A stretch of 64,000 nt of DNA from assembly GCF_900105245.1 (NCBI RefSeq), contig NZ_FNSZ01000001.1, positions 4,340,001-4,404,000 of the forward strand. The letters are read 5' to 3'. Below the pieces are notes generated by a model. The model was not told the origin of the DNA. It saw only the letters and a list, made by a program, of their open reading frames with translations, and made no database searches. Shown here piece by piece: positions 1-7,908 of this stretch. The stretch is from Streptomyces sp. 1222.5 (GTDB taxonomy: Bacteria > Actinomycetota > Actinomycetes > Streptomycetales > Streptomycetaceae). The translations under genes were made by a program, and so were the position numbers. Position 1 is the first letter of the stretch, and each line of letters opens with the position of its first letter.

Positions 1-195
1 TCGCAGGCCCGGCCAGGTCTCGGAGGTGTACGGGTGGCCCTTCACCCAGTCGTCCTTGGCCAGGCACCGCTCCCGTACGGCGTCGACGCCGGGCAGGACG
101 TCGTCCAGCACCCAGTAGTCGCGTCCCTTGGTGGGCTTGCGGTAGGGCAGCACGGGCAGCGCTGCCGGCATCCGGGGAGGTGGCTGCGGGGGCAT
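1..195 (-). CDS. DUF6445-like hypothetical protein, 5' end only (cut by window edge)
   Basis: An open frame of 65 codons runs from an ATG at 195 (or an in-frame ATG at 171) to the first base with no stop, so only the N-terminus is present. The visible residues include YWVLDDVLPGVDAVRERCL and a later TSETWPGLR, which resembles the opening of DUF6445-type proteins (V-DD-LP---avR pattern followed by a YPG-R-like stretch). That assignment is from family memory and rests on a short fragment. No Shine-Dalgarno precedes either start. It is divergent from the secreted protein starting at 424; the 228 bp between them hold no other recognisable gene. Confidence 0.55.
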   Translation of the reverse strand, partial: MPPQPPPRMPAALPVLPYRKPTKGRDYWVLDDVLPGVDAVRERCLAKDDWVKGHPYTSETWPGLR

Positions 196-423
196 GCGGC
201 GAATCTAGGCCCGGGTCCGGCCCGGCTCTCCCGGGCAGAGGTCAACATTTCCTCAACCGTCTGCCATCTACACCAACAACTGGCAAGCCCGTTCCGCCGC
301 GGCGGACTTCAGCAGTTTTTACCTGCGCAACAGAGAAGAATCGCGTCGGCGTCCGTACTGCTGTGTGTCCCACCCGCCCACGCCGCTGCCGTGGGCCGGA
401 TCCACGACCGGGCAGGAGGCACG

Positions 424-1212
424 GTGCGCTTTTCGCGGAATGCGACGGGAACTCTCTTCGTGGGCGGTGCGATGGCCCTCACCCTCGCGGCACTCGCCTA
501 CCCGAGCATGCTCGGTCTGAGCACGACGGCCACCGCCCAGGACCGCATCATCGCCAACACCCAGTGGGGACCGCTCACCGAGCAGGACCGGGACTTCGTG
601 GTGAAGGTGCGGGCGGCCGGGCTGTGGGAGTACCCGCTCGGGCAGATCGGCCTGCAGAAGGGCGCCTCCAAGGGGGTCAAGACGGCCAGCGAGCACCTGG
701 TCGACGGGCACGCGGCACTCGACGCCTCCTGCCGCAAGATCGCGCCCATGCTGAACATCACGCTGCCCAATGTGGCGAGTCCGCAGCAGGAGGGCTTCGT
801 CACCCAGCTGAAGGGCGAGACGGGCAAGCAGTTCGACACCGACTTCGCCAACATCCTGCGCATGACGCACGGTTCGATCTTCAACGCCATCGCGAAGATC
901 CGCTCCACGACCAAGAACTCGCTGGTCCGTGCGCTCGCCGACCAGGCGAACGACACGGTGCTGGACCACATGACGGTGATGGAGAAGACCGGTCTGGTCG
1001 ACTTCGACCAGACCCTCTTCAACCAGACCACCCCGCCGAAGCTGCCCTCCTCCGACCTCACTCCGCCGGCGCCGCCCGCGGGCCAGCCGGAGATCGTGCT
1101 CACGCCGCCGCCGACCGCCACGTCCACCCCGCTGGACCTGAGCGGCGCCATCGGCGGCGGCGCGAACCCCGGCACCACCCCGGCACCCAACCCCAGCCCG
1201 ACCGTGGGCTAG
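424..1212 (+). CDS. secreted DUF4142 domain protein
   Basis: The GTG at 424 is chosen because GGAGG lies 6 nt upstream and a signal-peptide-like segment (RFSRNATGTLFVGGAMALTLAALAYPS) follows at once; the frame stays open further upstream but only as non-coding composition. The 262-residue product has a helical core at about 45-195 (LTEQDRDFVVKVRAAGLWEY, later ALADQANDTVLDHM) typical of DUF4142, a ferritin-like four-helix fold of unknown function found in exported proteins. A proline/threonine-rich tail from about 200 to the end looks like a flexible wall spacer. It converges on the alpha-glucosidase with only 5 bp between the stops. DUF4142 proteins have been linked to stress survival in other bacteria; nothing here shows the role. 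Confidence 0.85.
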   Translation: MRFSRNATGTLFVGGAMALTLAALAYPSMLGLSTTATAQDRIIANTQWGPLTEQDRDFVVKVRAAGLWEYPLGQIGLQKGASKGVKTASEHLVDGHAALDASCRKIAPMLNITLPNVASPQQEGFVTQLKGETGKQFDTDFANILRMTHGSIFNAIAKIRSTTKNSLVRALADQANDTVLDHMTVMEKTGLVDFDQTLFNQTTPPKLPSSDLTPPAPPAGQPEIVLTPPPTATSTPLDLSGAIGGGANPGTTPAPNPSPTVG

Positions 1213-1217
1213 GGCCC

Positions 1218-2864
1218 CTAGGCGAGCCAGACCGTGGCGTCCGGCGGCAGGATCCCGCCTCCGGGCAGCTGCGTGCTGCTCAGCAGGACCTCGCCCGCCG
1301 GCAGCGGCACCGGGGCGGGGGTCGTATTGGTGACACAGCGCCAGGCCTCGGTGCGGGTGAAGTCCAGGACCCCGTCGGGGGCGTCGGCCGTCCAGGTCAG
1401 CGTCTCCCCCTCCAGCAGCTTGCGGCGCATGCGCAGGGCGGTGCGGTACAGCTCCAGGGTGGAGCCCTCCGTGCCGTCCTGCGCGTCGACGGCGTACGAC
1501 GCGAAGGACGGCGGCTGCGGCAGCCAGGCGCCGCCGGTCCCGAAGCCGTACGACGGTCCGTCCGTCGTCCACGGCAGCGGCACCCGGCAGCCGTCGCGGC
1601 CCTTGCGGACATGGCCGGTCTGCTCCCAGATCGGGTCCCGCAGGACCTCGGTGGGCAGGTCGGCCACCTCGGGCAGGCCCAGCTCCTCACCCTGGTAGAG
1701 GTACGACGATCCGGGCAGCGCCAGCATCAGCAGCGTCGCGGCCCGGGCCCGGCGCAGACCGGACTCCGTGTCGATCGCGGGCGCGTTGCCGCCCGACAGC
1801 AGCCAGGCTCCCGGGTCGGTGCCGGGCGGCAGCATCAGCCGGGAGGCGTGGCGGACGACGTCGTGGTTGGAGAGCACCCAGGTCGCGGAGGCGCCGACGG
1901 CACGGGCCGCGGCCAGCGACTCCGTGATGACCTGCCGCAACTCCCCGGCGTCCCAGCCGGTCTCCAGGTACTCGAAGTTGAAGGCCTGGTCGAGTTCGCC
2001 GGGGCGGGCGTACAGGGCGCGGCGGCCGCCCGGTACCCAGGCCTCGGCGACGGCGGTGCGCGGCGGGCTGTACGCGTCGAGGACCGTGCGCCAGTCGCGG
2101 TAGATCTCGTGCACCTCGTCGCGGTCCCAGTACGGGTGGCTGCCCGGAGCGACGCGCAGCAGGGCCTCCTCGCCGGTGGCGCCGATGCCGCCGATGTCCC
2201 GCAGCGGTTCGGCGAGGTCCTTGGCCAGGCCGTGGGCGACGTCGACGCGGAAGCCGTCGACGCCCCGCTCGGACCAGAAGCGCAGGGTGGCCCGGAAGTC
2301 GGCGCGGACCTCCTCGTTGCCCCAGTCGAGGTCGGGCTGCTCGGGGGCGAAGAGGTGCAGGTACCACTCGCCGTCCGGGGTGCGCCGCCAGGCGCTGCCC
2401 CCGAAGACGGACTGCCAGTCGGTGGGCGGGAGCTCGCCGTGCGGGCCGCGGCCGGGACGGAAGACGTAGCGGGCCCGGGCCGGGGAGCCGGGGGCGGACC
2501 GCAGGGCCTCCTGGAACCAGGGGTGCAGATGGGAGGTGTGGTTGGGGACGAGGTCGACGACGACCTTCAGGCCGAGCCGGTGGGCCTCGCCGACCAGCGC
2601 GTCGAAGTCGTCCAGGGTGCCTAGGCGCGGGTCGACGTCCCGGTGGTCGGCGACGTCGTAGCCGCCGTCGGCCAGTTCGGAGGGGTAGAAGGGGCTCAGC
2701 CACAGCGCGTCGACGCCGAGCGTGGCGAGGTGGTTCAGGCGCCGGGCGACACCCCGGAGGTCGCCGAGGCCGTCGCCGTCGGCGTCGGCGAAGCTGCGCG
2801 GATAGACCTGGTAGACGACGGCCTGGCGCCACCAGTCGGGGTTCCTGGACGAGAGGTCTGCCAT
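1218..2864 (-). CDS. GH13 alpha-glucosidase / oligo-1,6-glucosidase
   Basis: The 548-residue product hydrolyses alpha-glucosidic bonds of maltose or isomaltose-type oligosaccharides, presumably in the cytoplasm since no signal peptide is visible. All four GH13 conserved regions are present: DLVPNH (D104, H109), GFRVD with nucleophile D208, AVAEAW with acid/base E274, and LSNHD with D335. The N-terminus WWRQAVVYQVYPRSF is typical of the oligo-1,6-glucosidase/alpha-glucosidase subfamily. ATG 2864 is preferred over the upstream in-frame ATG because GAAGGGATC lies just upstream and the family sequence starts there. No sugar transporter or LacI regulator lies beside it in this window, so substrate is inferred from family only. 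Confidence 0.93.
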   Translation of the reverse strand: MADLSSRNPDWWRQAVVYQVYPRSFADADGDGLGDLRGVARRLNHLATLGVDALWLSPFYPSELADGGYDVADHRDVDPRLGTLDDFDALVGEAHRLGLKVVVDLVPNHTSHLHPWFQEALRSAPGSPARARYVFRPGRGPHGELPPTDWQSVFGGSAWRRTPDGEWYLHLFAPEQPDLDWGNEEVRADFRATLRFWSERGVDGFRVDVAHGLAKDLAEPLRDIGGIGATGEEALLRVAPGSHPYWDRDEVHEIYRDWRTVLDAYSPPRTAVAEAWVPGGRRALYARPGELDQAFNFEYLETGWDAGELRQVITESLAAARAVGASATWVLSNHDVVRHASRLMLPPGTDPGAWLLSGGNAPAIDTESGLRRARAATLLMLALPGSSYLYQGEELGLPEVADLPTEVLRDPIWEQTGHVRKGRDGCRVPLPWTTDGPSYGFGTGGAWLPQPPSFASYAVDAQDGTEGSTLELYRTALRMRRKLLEGETLTWTADAPDGVLDFTRTEAWRCVTNTTPAPVPLPAGEVLLSSTQLPGGGILPPDATVWLA

Positions 2865-2953
2865 ACGGGATCCCTTCGGGAAGGACGACACCAGGGAATC
2901 TGTCCTCATTGCCCGGAAAGGGAACATTGGGGTTCGGTCCGCCGGAACGGCAC

Positions 2954-2969
2954 GCGCGGCGAACCGCGC
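2954..2969 (-). terminator. short GC hairpin after nucleoside hydrolase
   Basis: GCGCGG-CGAA-CCGCGC, a 6-bp stem with a stable CGAA tetraloop, sits 13 nt past the nucleoside hydrolase stop. There is no U-tract; a weak terminator or RNA-stabilising hairpin is the best guess. Confidence 0.4.
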
Positions 2970-2981
2970 CGGCCGGAAGCG

Positions 2982-3950
2982 CTAAGGGCGTTCCACCGTC
3001 TCCAGGTACAGCTTCACCCAGCGCTCCACGTCCACCTCCAACGCCACGTCCACCAGAGCCTGTTCACGGCGGCCCTCGTGGATCTCGGACTCTCCGGGGC
3101 GCGGCCGGCGGTCCACGATCGTCTGGCCGCGGGACGGGCCCGGGGCGAGGGAGACCTCGACCGGGAGCAGGCGCGTGGTGAGGCCCTGTGGGTCGGCCAC
3201 CGCGCACACCGCGCCCGCGTCGCCGAGGCCGCCCGCCTCCTCCGCCTCCGGCTCCTCGCCCTGGGTGGTGGGCCGGTGCGCGAGCAGGTCGCCGGCCAGT
3301 CGGGTGCCGGGCTCGGTGCTCGCGCGCAGCCGGTGCACCTCGCCGGCGGGGACGACGACCCGCATGAAGACGTCCAGGCCGTACATCGTGATCGGTACCC
3401 CGGCGGTGAGCAGGACCGCCGCTGCCTCCGGGTCGTGCCAGACGTTGAACTCGGCGACCGGTGTGGCGTTGCCGGTGGCCACCGCACCGCCCATGAACAC
3501 GATCCGCTCGATGTTGCGGGTCACCTCGGGGTGGGTGCGCAGCAGCAGGGCGATGTTGGTCAGGGGCGCGGTCGGGATCAGGGTGACGGGGCGCGGGGAG
3601 GCGAGGATCTCGCGGCGCAGCAGGGTCACGGCGTCCTCGGCGGCCGGCGCCCTGGTGGGTGCGGGCAGGCCGAGGTCGCCCATGCCGTCGCTGCCGTGCA
3701 CATGGCGGGCGGAGCGGGCCGGTTCGAGCAGCGGGCGTTCGGCGCCGCGGCCCACCGGGATGTCGGGCGCGCCCGCCCGCTCCAGCACGGTCAGGGTGTT
3801 GCGGACCACCCCGTCGACGTCCGTGTTCCCGGCCACGCAGGTCACCGCCCGGAGGTCCAGGCCCGGGTGGCGTACGGCGAACAGCAGGGCCAGGGCGTCG
3901 TCGACGCCGGTGTCGCAGTCGATGATCACGGGGATGGGCTGACCGGTCAC
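2982..3950 (-). CDS. inosine-uridine preferring nucleoside hydrolase
   Basis: Cleaves the N-glycosidic bond of ribonucleosides to base plus ribose in purine/pyrimidine salvage. The 322-residue sequence has the calcium-binding signature DCDTGVDDA (D11, D13, D17, D18), VAGNT, HGSDGMGD, LIPTAPLTN, FMGGA and EFNVWHDPEA in the order expected of the IunH family, plus a late GDAGAVCAVADP in the place of the usual C-terminal Asp. GTG 3950 is supported by AAGGAG upstream. Usual family length is about 310. It follows the short threonyl-tRNA synthetase gene on the same strand after 78 bp, so read-through from that attenuated promoter is possible; no separate promoter is obvious. Confidence 0.92.
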   Translation of the reverse strand: MTGQPIPVIIDCDTGVDDALALLFAVRHPGLDLRAVTCVAGNTDVDGVVRNTLTVLERAGAPDIPVGRGAERPLLEPARSARHVHGSDGMGDLGLPAPTRAPAAEDAVTLLRREILASPRPVTLIPTAPLTNIALLLRTHPEVTRNIERIVFMGGAVATGNATPVAEFNVWHDPEAAAVLLTAGVPITMYGLDVFMRVVVPAGEVHRLRASTEPGTRLAGDLLAHRPTTQGEEPEAEEAGGLGDAGAVCAVADPQGLTTRLLPVEVSLAPGPSRGQTIVDRRPRPGESEIHEGRREQALVDVALEVDVERWVKLYLETVERP

Positions 3951-4028
3951 GGCGGACTCCTTCCGTCGTGCCGACCTTAAGGCAGGCCGGCGCGCCGTGA
4001 CCGGTACCGCTCGGCCACCGGACGGCCG

Positions 4029-5255
4029 TCACTCCCACAGGGCGGTGCCGCGGGCGGCGACCCGGCCGGCGATCCGGCCGAGCAGGTCCGCCACGGGCAG
4101 CGCGCCGACGCGGCGGCCGTCCCGCAGACGCAGGGCGGCCAGGCCGCTCCCGGCCTCCCGGGAGCCGATCACCGCCTGGTACGGCACCAGGCGGGCCGCG
4201 CGGACGCGGGCGGCCAGGGTGCCGTGTCCGGGGCCGGCGAGTTCGGCGCGCAGGCCCCGCGCGACGGCCTGCCGGACCAGGGCCGCCGCCTGCTCCGCCT
4301 GCTCCTCCGCGACCGGCAGCACGACCAGCTGGACGGGCGCCAGCCAGGCCGGGAAGGCGCCGCCGTGCGCCTCGATCAGATGGGCCACCGCCCGCTCGAC
4401 GCTGCCGATGACGCTGCGGTGGACCATCACCGGGCGGTGCCTGGCGCCGTCGGCGCCGGTGTAGCGCAGGTCGAAGCGGGCCGGCTGGTGGAAGTCGATC
4501 TGCACGGTGGACAGGGTGGACTCGCGGCCCGCCGGGTCCGCGATCTGCACGTCGATCTTGGGGCCGTAGAAGGCGGCCTCGCCCTCCGCCTCCTCGTACG
4601 CCACCCCGGCCTCGGCGAGGACCTCCCTCAGCAGCGCGGTCGCCCGGCTCCACAGCCCGGGGTCGGCGACGTACTTGCCGTCCCGGCCGGGCAGCGAGAG
4701 GCGGTGGCGCACGGCCTCGATGCCCAGGTCGGCGTAGGCGCGGGCGATCAGCTCCAGGGCGGCGCGGGCCTCGTCGACGACCTGGTCGGGGGTGCAGAAG
4801 ACGTGCGCGTCGTTGAGCTGGATCGCGCGGACCCGGGTGAGGCCGCCCAGGACGCCGGACAGCTCGGCGCGGTACATGGTGCCCAGCTCGGCGATGCGCA
4901 GCGGCAGTTCGTGGTGGCTGTGCGGGCGGGAGCGGTAGATCAGGGCGTGGTGGGGGCAGAGGCTCGGGCGCAGGACGGCCTCCTCCGCGCCGAGCCTCAT
5001 CGGCGGGAACATGTCGTCGCTGTAGTGCTCCCAGTGCCCCGAGAGTTCGTACAGCTCCCGTTTGCCGAGCGCGGGCGAGTACACGTGGCGGTAGCCGGCG
5101 GCGCGTTCCTCCTCCCGGACGTACTCCTCCAGGGTGTGCCGGACGACCGCCCCGTCGGGCAGCCAGTAGGGCAGGCCGGCGCCCATCAGCGGGTCGGTGC
5201 CGAAGAGGCCGAGTTCGCGTCCGAGGCGGCGGTGGTCGGGCAGCGGGTCGTTCAT
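4029..5255 (-). CDS. thrS: short threonyl-tRNA synthetase lacking TGS and editing domains
   Basis: Charges tRNA-Thr with threonine. The 408-residue product starts directly at the class II catalytic core (DHRRLGRELGLF near residue 7), whereas ordinary bacterial ThrRS is about 640-680 residues with N-terminal TGS and N2 editing domains. The catalytic zinc ligands are all present (Cys in PSLCPHH, His in LNDAHVF, His in VMVHRS), with motif 2 YRAELSG and motif 3 VIGSVERAVAHL, then a complete anticodon-binding domain. ATG 5255 has GAGGAG upstream. Without editing it should not clear Ser-tRNA-Thr by itself; a full-length ThrRS probably exists elsewhere, making this an accessory, inducible or inhibitor-resistant copy (inference). 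Upstream lies a Thr-rich leader peptide and hairpin that look like an attenuator. Confidence 0.93.
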   Translation of the reverse strand: MNDPLPDHRRLGRELGLFGTDPLMGAGLPYWLPDGAVVRHTLEEYVREEERAAGYRHVYSPALGKRELYELSGHWEHYSDDMFPPMRLGAEEAVLRPSLCPHHALIYRSRPHSHHELPLRIAELGTMYRAELSGVLGGLTRVRAIQLNDAHVFCTPDQVVDEARAALELIARAYADLGIEAVRHRLSLPGRDGKYVADPGLWSRATALLREVLAEAGVAYEEAEGEAAFYGPKIDVQIADPAGRESTLSTVQIDFHQPARFDLRYTGADGARHRPVMVHRSVIGSVERAVAHLIEAHGGAFPAWLAPVQLVVLPVAEEQAEQAAALVRQAVARGLRAELAGPGHGTLAARVRAARLVPYQAVIGSREAGSGLAALRLRDGRRVGALPVADLLGRIAGRVAARGTALWE

Positions 5256-5305
5256 GGCGGGGCTCCTCGTCGGACGGGGGCGAGGGACCGGGCGGCGGAC
5301 ACGCC

Positions 5306-5335
5306 GAAGCCCCGGGGCGCTCGCCCCGGGGCTTC
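5306..5335 (-). terminator. attenuator hairpin in the thrS leader
   Basis: A perfect 14-base inverted repeat (GAAGCCCCGGGGCG with CGCCCCGGGGCTTC, 2-base centre) lies between the leader-peptide stop (5351) and the thrS start (5255). No U-tract follows, as is common in Streptomyces. Its 5' arm (5329-5322, CCGGGGCG) can instead pair with CGUCCCGG in the leader peptide codons 16-19 (5366-5359), giving a competing antiterminator. Confidence 0.8.
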
Positions 5336-5350
5336 GATGCTGGTCAGGTG

Positions 5351-5413
5351 TCAGCGCGCCGGGACGGTCTCCGGCGTCGTCGTGCTCGACGGGCACTGCG
5401 GGGCGCGCTGCAT
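5351..5413 (-). CDS. threonine leader peptide (20 aa) of the thrS attenuator
   Basis: An ATG at 5413 opens a 20-codon frame, MQRAPQCPSSTTTPETVPAR, with three consecutive Thr codons (ACG at 11-13) and a fourth at 16, closed by TGA. The gene has no Shine-Dalgarno, but TACCGT lies 7 nt before the ATG, so the message probably starts at the ATG (leaderless). RNA segments fit ribosome-mediated attenuation: codons 2-4 (CAGCGCGCC) are perfectly complementary over 9 bases to codons 18-21 (GGCGCGCTG), the same region that can pair with the terminator arm. Stalling at Thr codons would free codons 16-19 to form the antiterminator; completing translation would cover them and allow termination. The peptide itself probably has no other function. 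Confidence 0.75.
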   Translation of the reverse strand: MQRAPQCPSSTTTPETVPAR

Positions 5414-5420
5414 ACGGCGG

Positions 5421-5426
5421 ACGGTA
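5421..5426 (-). promoter_or_regulatory. -10 element of thr leader transcript
   Basis: TACCGT on the minus strand ends 7 nt before the leader ATG, placing the transcription start on the A of ATG. No convincing -35 is seen 17-18 nt upstream. Confidence 0.5.
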
Positions 5427-5628
5427 GCAGCGGCCCCGGGGCGGGGCGACGGGTTTTCTGCCGGGTGCGCCTCGGGCGCCGCGTCCGCGTGGGTCCGGCC
5501 GCCGCGGCGGCTCACCCGTACGGCCCCGGAGCGCTGGTGGGGCGGTCGGGGCGGTGGTGCCGTGAGAGCAGGCACCCCCCACCGGCATCCCGTCGGCCCC
5601 GACCGGCACCCAGCCCAGGAGACACCCG

Positions 5629-6414
5629 ATGACCGCCGAGATACGCCCCCGTGGCCTCCTCCTCGCCCTGACCGCCGCCGGACTGCTCGCGGTCGGCGGC
5701 TGCGCGGCCCTCGGCCTGCGGCACCCGGCGGCCGCGCCGCACCCCTTCCCGACGATCGACGCGCCGGTCCAGGCGCCCAAGGCGTCCACCAAGGCCGGGG
5801 GTTCCACGCTCAGCGACCAGCAGGCGCAGGCCGCGCTCATCACCCAGTCGGACCTCGGCGCCCTCTGGACCCCGACCCGCGGCGCGGCCACCTGGCGGGA
5901 CGGTCTGCTGAAGGCGACCACCAGCGCCGGCGAGTGCCAGCGGCTGCTGGACGCCCTGTACAGCGACGAACTCCTCGGCGCCCCCGCCCGCCTGGCCGTG
6001 GGCCTGGACGACGCCGACACCGACGCCCAGCTGCGCTACCAGATCGGCGCGCGCCGGCCGGCGGACGTCGACGCCACGCTCGCCTGGCTGCGGACGATGC
6101 CCGCCAAGTGTGCTGACTTCATGGCCACCTCCGAGACCGGGCTCACGGAGGAGGTGCAGGTCATGGAGGCCCCGCTGCCCGAGGTCGGGGACGCCCGCCA
6201 GGGCCTGCGCATCCTCGTCGGCGCCACGTCCCAGGACGAGGAGGAGCGGTACGTGCTCACCATCGACCTGGCCGCCGTCCGGGTCGGCGAGGACTCCTTC
6301 GCGCTCACCAACGCGGGCCTCGGCGACGTACCGAACGACGCCACCCAGGCCGCCGTCCAGATGGGTGCGCTGCGCCTGGCGGACGTCCACCGGCAGGGCC
6401 GCGTCCAGATCTGA
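5629..6414 (+). CDS. putative lipoprotein
   Basis: The 261-residue product opens with a positively charged n-region, a hydrophobic stretch LLLALTAAGLLAVGGC and a lipobox (V-G-G-C, Cys25), so it should be lipid-anchored outside the membrane. The mature part has a proline-rich spacer to about residue 50, then a soluble domain with two more cysteines (SAGECQRLL and PAKCADF) that may form a disulphide. The fold is reminiscent of sensor-type lipoproteins related to the extracellular domain of mycobacterial PknH, but that is a weak impression. ATG 5629 has CAGGAG 8 nt upstream. It converges on the HTH-TPR regulator gene with 39 bp between stops. Confidence 0.85.
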   Translation: MTAEIRPRGLLLALTAAGLLAVGGCAALGLRHPAAAPHPFPTIDAPVQAPKASTKAGGSTLSDQQAQAALITQSDLGALWTPTRGAATWRDGLLKATTSAGECQRLLDALYSDELLGAPARLAVGLDDADTDAQLRYQIGARRPADVDATLAWLRTMPAKCADFMATSETGLTEEVQVMEAPLPEVGDARQGLRILVGATSQDEEERYVLTIDLAAVRVGEDSFALTNAGLGDVPNDATQAAVQMGALRLADVHRQGRVQI

Positions 6415-6453
6415 GGCGGGTGCCCGCCGGCGCCACCGGGCGGCCCGTCCGTC

Positions 6454-7797
6454 TCACAGCGGTGGCTGGGCAGGTGCCGGTCCGAGGGTGGTGGTGCCGG
6501 GCGCCGTGCGGTGGCCGAGGCCGGTGCGGTAGGCGTCCAGCGCCGCCTCGACACGGCCCGTGCGGCGCAGCAGGTCGCCCAGCAGGCGGCACAGGTCGGC
6601 CAGGTCACCCGCGGCACCCGCGCGTTCGAGGAGGCTGAGGGCGCGCACGTAGTGCTCCTCGGCCGCCTCGGTGTCCCGGGTGTCCTCGGCGATGATGCCG
6701 AGGAGGCGGTGCGCGCCGGCGGCGTGCACGGCGCCGCGTTCGGAGGAGAAGTCGCCGAGGACGCCCTCCAGCAGTCCGGCGGCCTCGGCGGACTTGCCGC
6801 GGCGGTGCAGCACGTCGGCCAGTTCGACCGCGGCCTGGCTGCGGTACAGGGCCGCCCGGGTCTCCGAGAGCATGGCGAGCGCCTGGCGCAGCTCGTCCTC
6901 CGCCCGTTCCAGCTCGCCGTCCTGGGCGTAGACGTACCCGCGCATCCAGTGGCAGTTGGCCAGCTCGGTGCGCAGCTGGAGCTGGCGGTAGAGCTCGGCA
7001 GCCTTGGCGAGGGAGGCGTCGGCCTCGGCGACCCGGCCCTCGGCGAGCAGGGTGCGGGCGACCGAGCGGTGCATCCGGGCGATCAGCGCCGGGTCGGCGG
7101 CCTGCGGGGCGAGCGCGAGGGCGAACTCGGCGGCCTGGGCGGCGCGGGCGTGGGCGCCCATGTCCATGTAGGGGCCGATGACGCTGGCGTAGAGCAGGAG
7201 GAGGGCGTCGGGGTCGTGCAGCCCGCCCCGGTTCAGTTCGTCCAGGGTGGACTCCAGCAGGTAGACGGCGTACCGGAGTTCGCCCGCGAGGTAGTGGGAG
7301 ACGGCCCGGCCGCGCACCGCGGGGACCCGCACCGGCAGCGATTCCCCGGCCAGACGTTCCTCGGCCCGCTCGAAGCACTCGCGGGCGCTGCCCAGCTCGC
7401 CCGTCTCCAGCGCGCACTCGCCGAGGCCGAGCAGCGCGGTGGCCTGTTCGCAGGCGAGGCCGTGCGACTCGGCCTCCGCGAGCAGGGCCGCGTACTGCGC
7501 GGCCGCGTCCTCCGCCCGGCCGTCGGCGAGCAGGCGCTGCGCCTCGGTGAGCCGCAGCCGCAGGTCGGTGGCGAGGTGGGCGGGGCGGCCCACGGACAGC
7601 TCCTCGAAGGCCACGCCGAGCCGGCCGGCGATGTGCCGCAGCGCCTCGTCGGAGGCCCGGACCCGGCCCGCCTCCAGGGTGGAGATGTAGGCCGGTGTGT
7701 ACGCCGGCTCCGCCAGCTGCCGCTGTGTCAGGCCCCGTTGGGCGCGCAAGTGCTGCACGCGCCGCCCGATGACCTGCGGATCGTCCCGTTCGCGCAT
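6454..7797 (-). CDS. XRE-HTH regulator with C-terminal TPR repeats
   Basis: The 447-residue protein has an N-terminal XRE helix-turn-helix (about 10-67: VIGRRVQHLRAQRGLTQRQLAE, then ISTLEAGRVRASDEALRHIA) followed by roughly nine tetratricopeptide-like helical pairs from 75 to 430 (for example AADPALIARMHRSVARTLLAEG, EAEEHY-type repeats). This HTH plus TPR layout is that of peptide-responsive RRNPP regulators and of many Streptomyces XRE-TPR regulators. ATG 7797 has GGGAG upstream. Its promoter is shared back-to-back with a small divergent gene encoding a secreted peptide, and a perfect palindrome spans both core promoters (7866-7881), suggesting autoregulation and control of the peptide gene. 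Ligand and targets are not known from sequence. Confidence 0.9.
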   Translation of the reverse strand: MRERDDPQVIGRRVQHLRAQRGLTQRQLAEPAYTPAYISTLEAGRVRASDEALRHIAGRLGVAFEELSVGRPAHLATDLRLRLTEAQRLLADGRAEDAAAQYAALLAEAESHGLACEQATALLGLGECALETGELGSARECFERAEERLAGESLPVRVPAVRGRAVSHYLAGELRYAVYLLESTLDELNRGGLHDPDALLLLYASVIGPYMDMGAHARAAQAAEFALALAPQAADPALIARMHRSVARTLLAEGRVAEADASLAKAAELYRQLQLRTELANCHWMRGYVYAQDGELERAEDELRQALAMLSETRAALYRSQAAVELADVLHRRGKSAEAAGLLEGVLGDFSSERGAVHAAGAHRLLGIIAEDTRDTEAAEEHYVRALSLLERAGAAGDLADLCRLLGDLLRRTGRVEAALDAYRTGLGHRTAPGTTTLGPAPAQPPL

Positions 7798-7854
7798 CCC
7801 CCGACTCCCAACTGACCTGGTCCCTCTTGCCGTTCGGCTCTCGAAGCCCCTAGG

Positions 7855-7883
7855 TTAAACGGCGGATTAAGCCTGCTTAATAC
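7855..7883. promoter_or_regulatory. overlapping divergent promoters with palindromic operator
   Basis: Rightward: TTAAAC (7855-7860), 17-bp spacer, TAATAC (7878-7883). Leftward, on the complement: TTAAGC, 17-bp spacer, TAACCT (7853-7858). Between them a perfect 7-bp inverted repeat ATTAAGC-CT-GCTTAAT occupies 7866-7881 and overlaps the rightward -10 and leftward -35. A repressor bound here would block both the peptide gene (7909) and the regulator gene (7797). Confidence 0.65.
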
Positions 7884-7908
7884 ATCGCTGTCGTGTTGCG
7901 AGGTCGCC

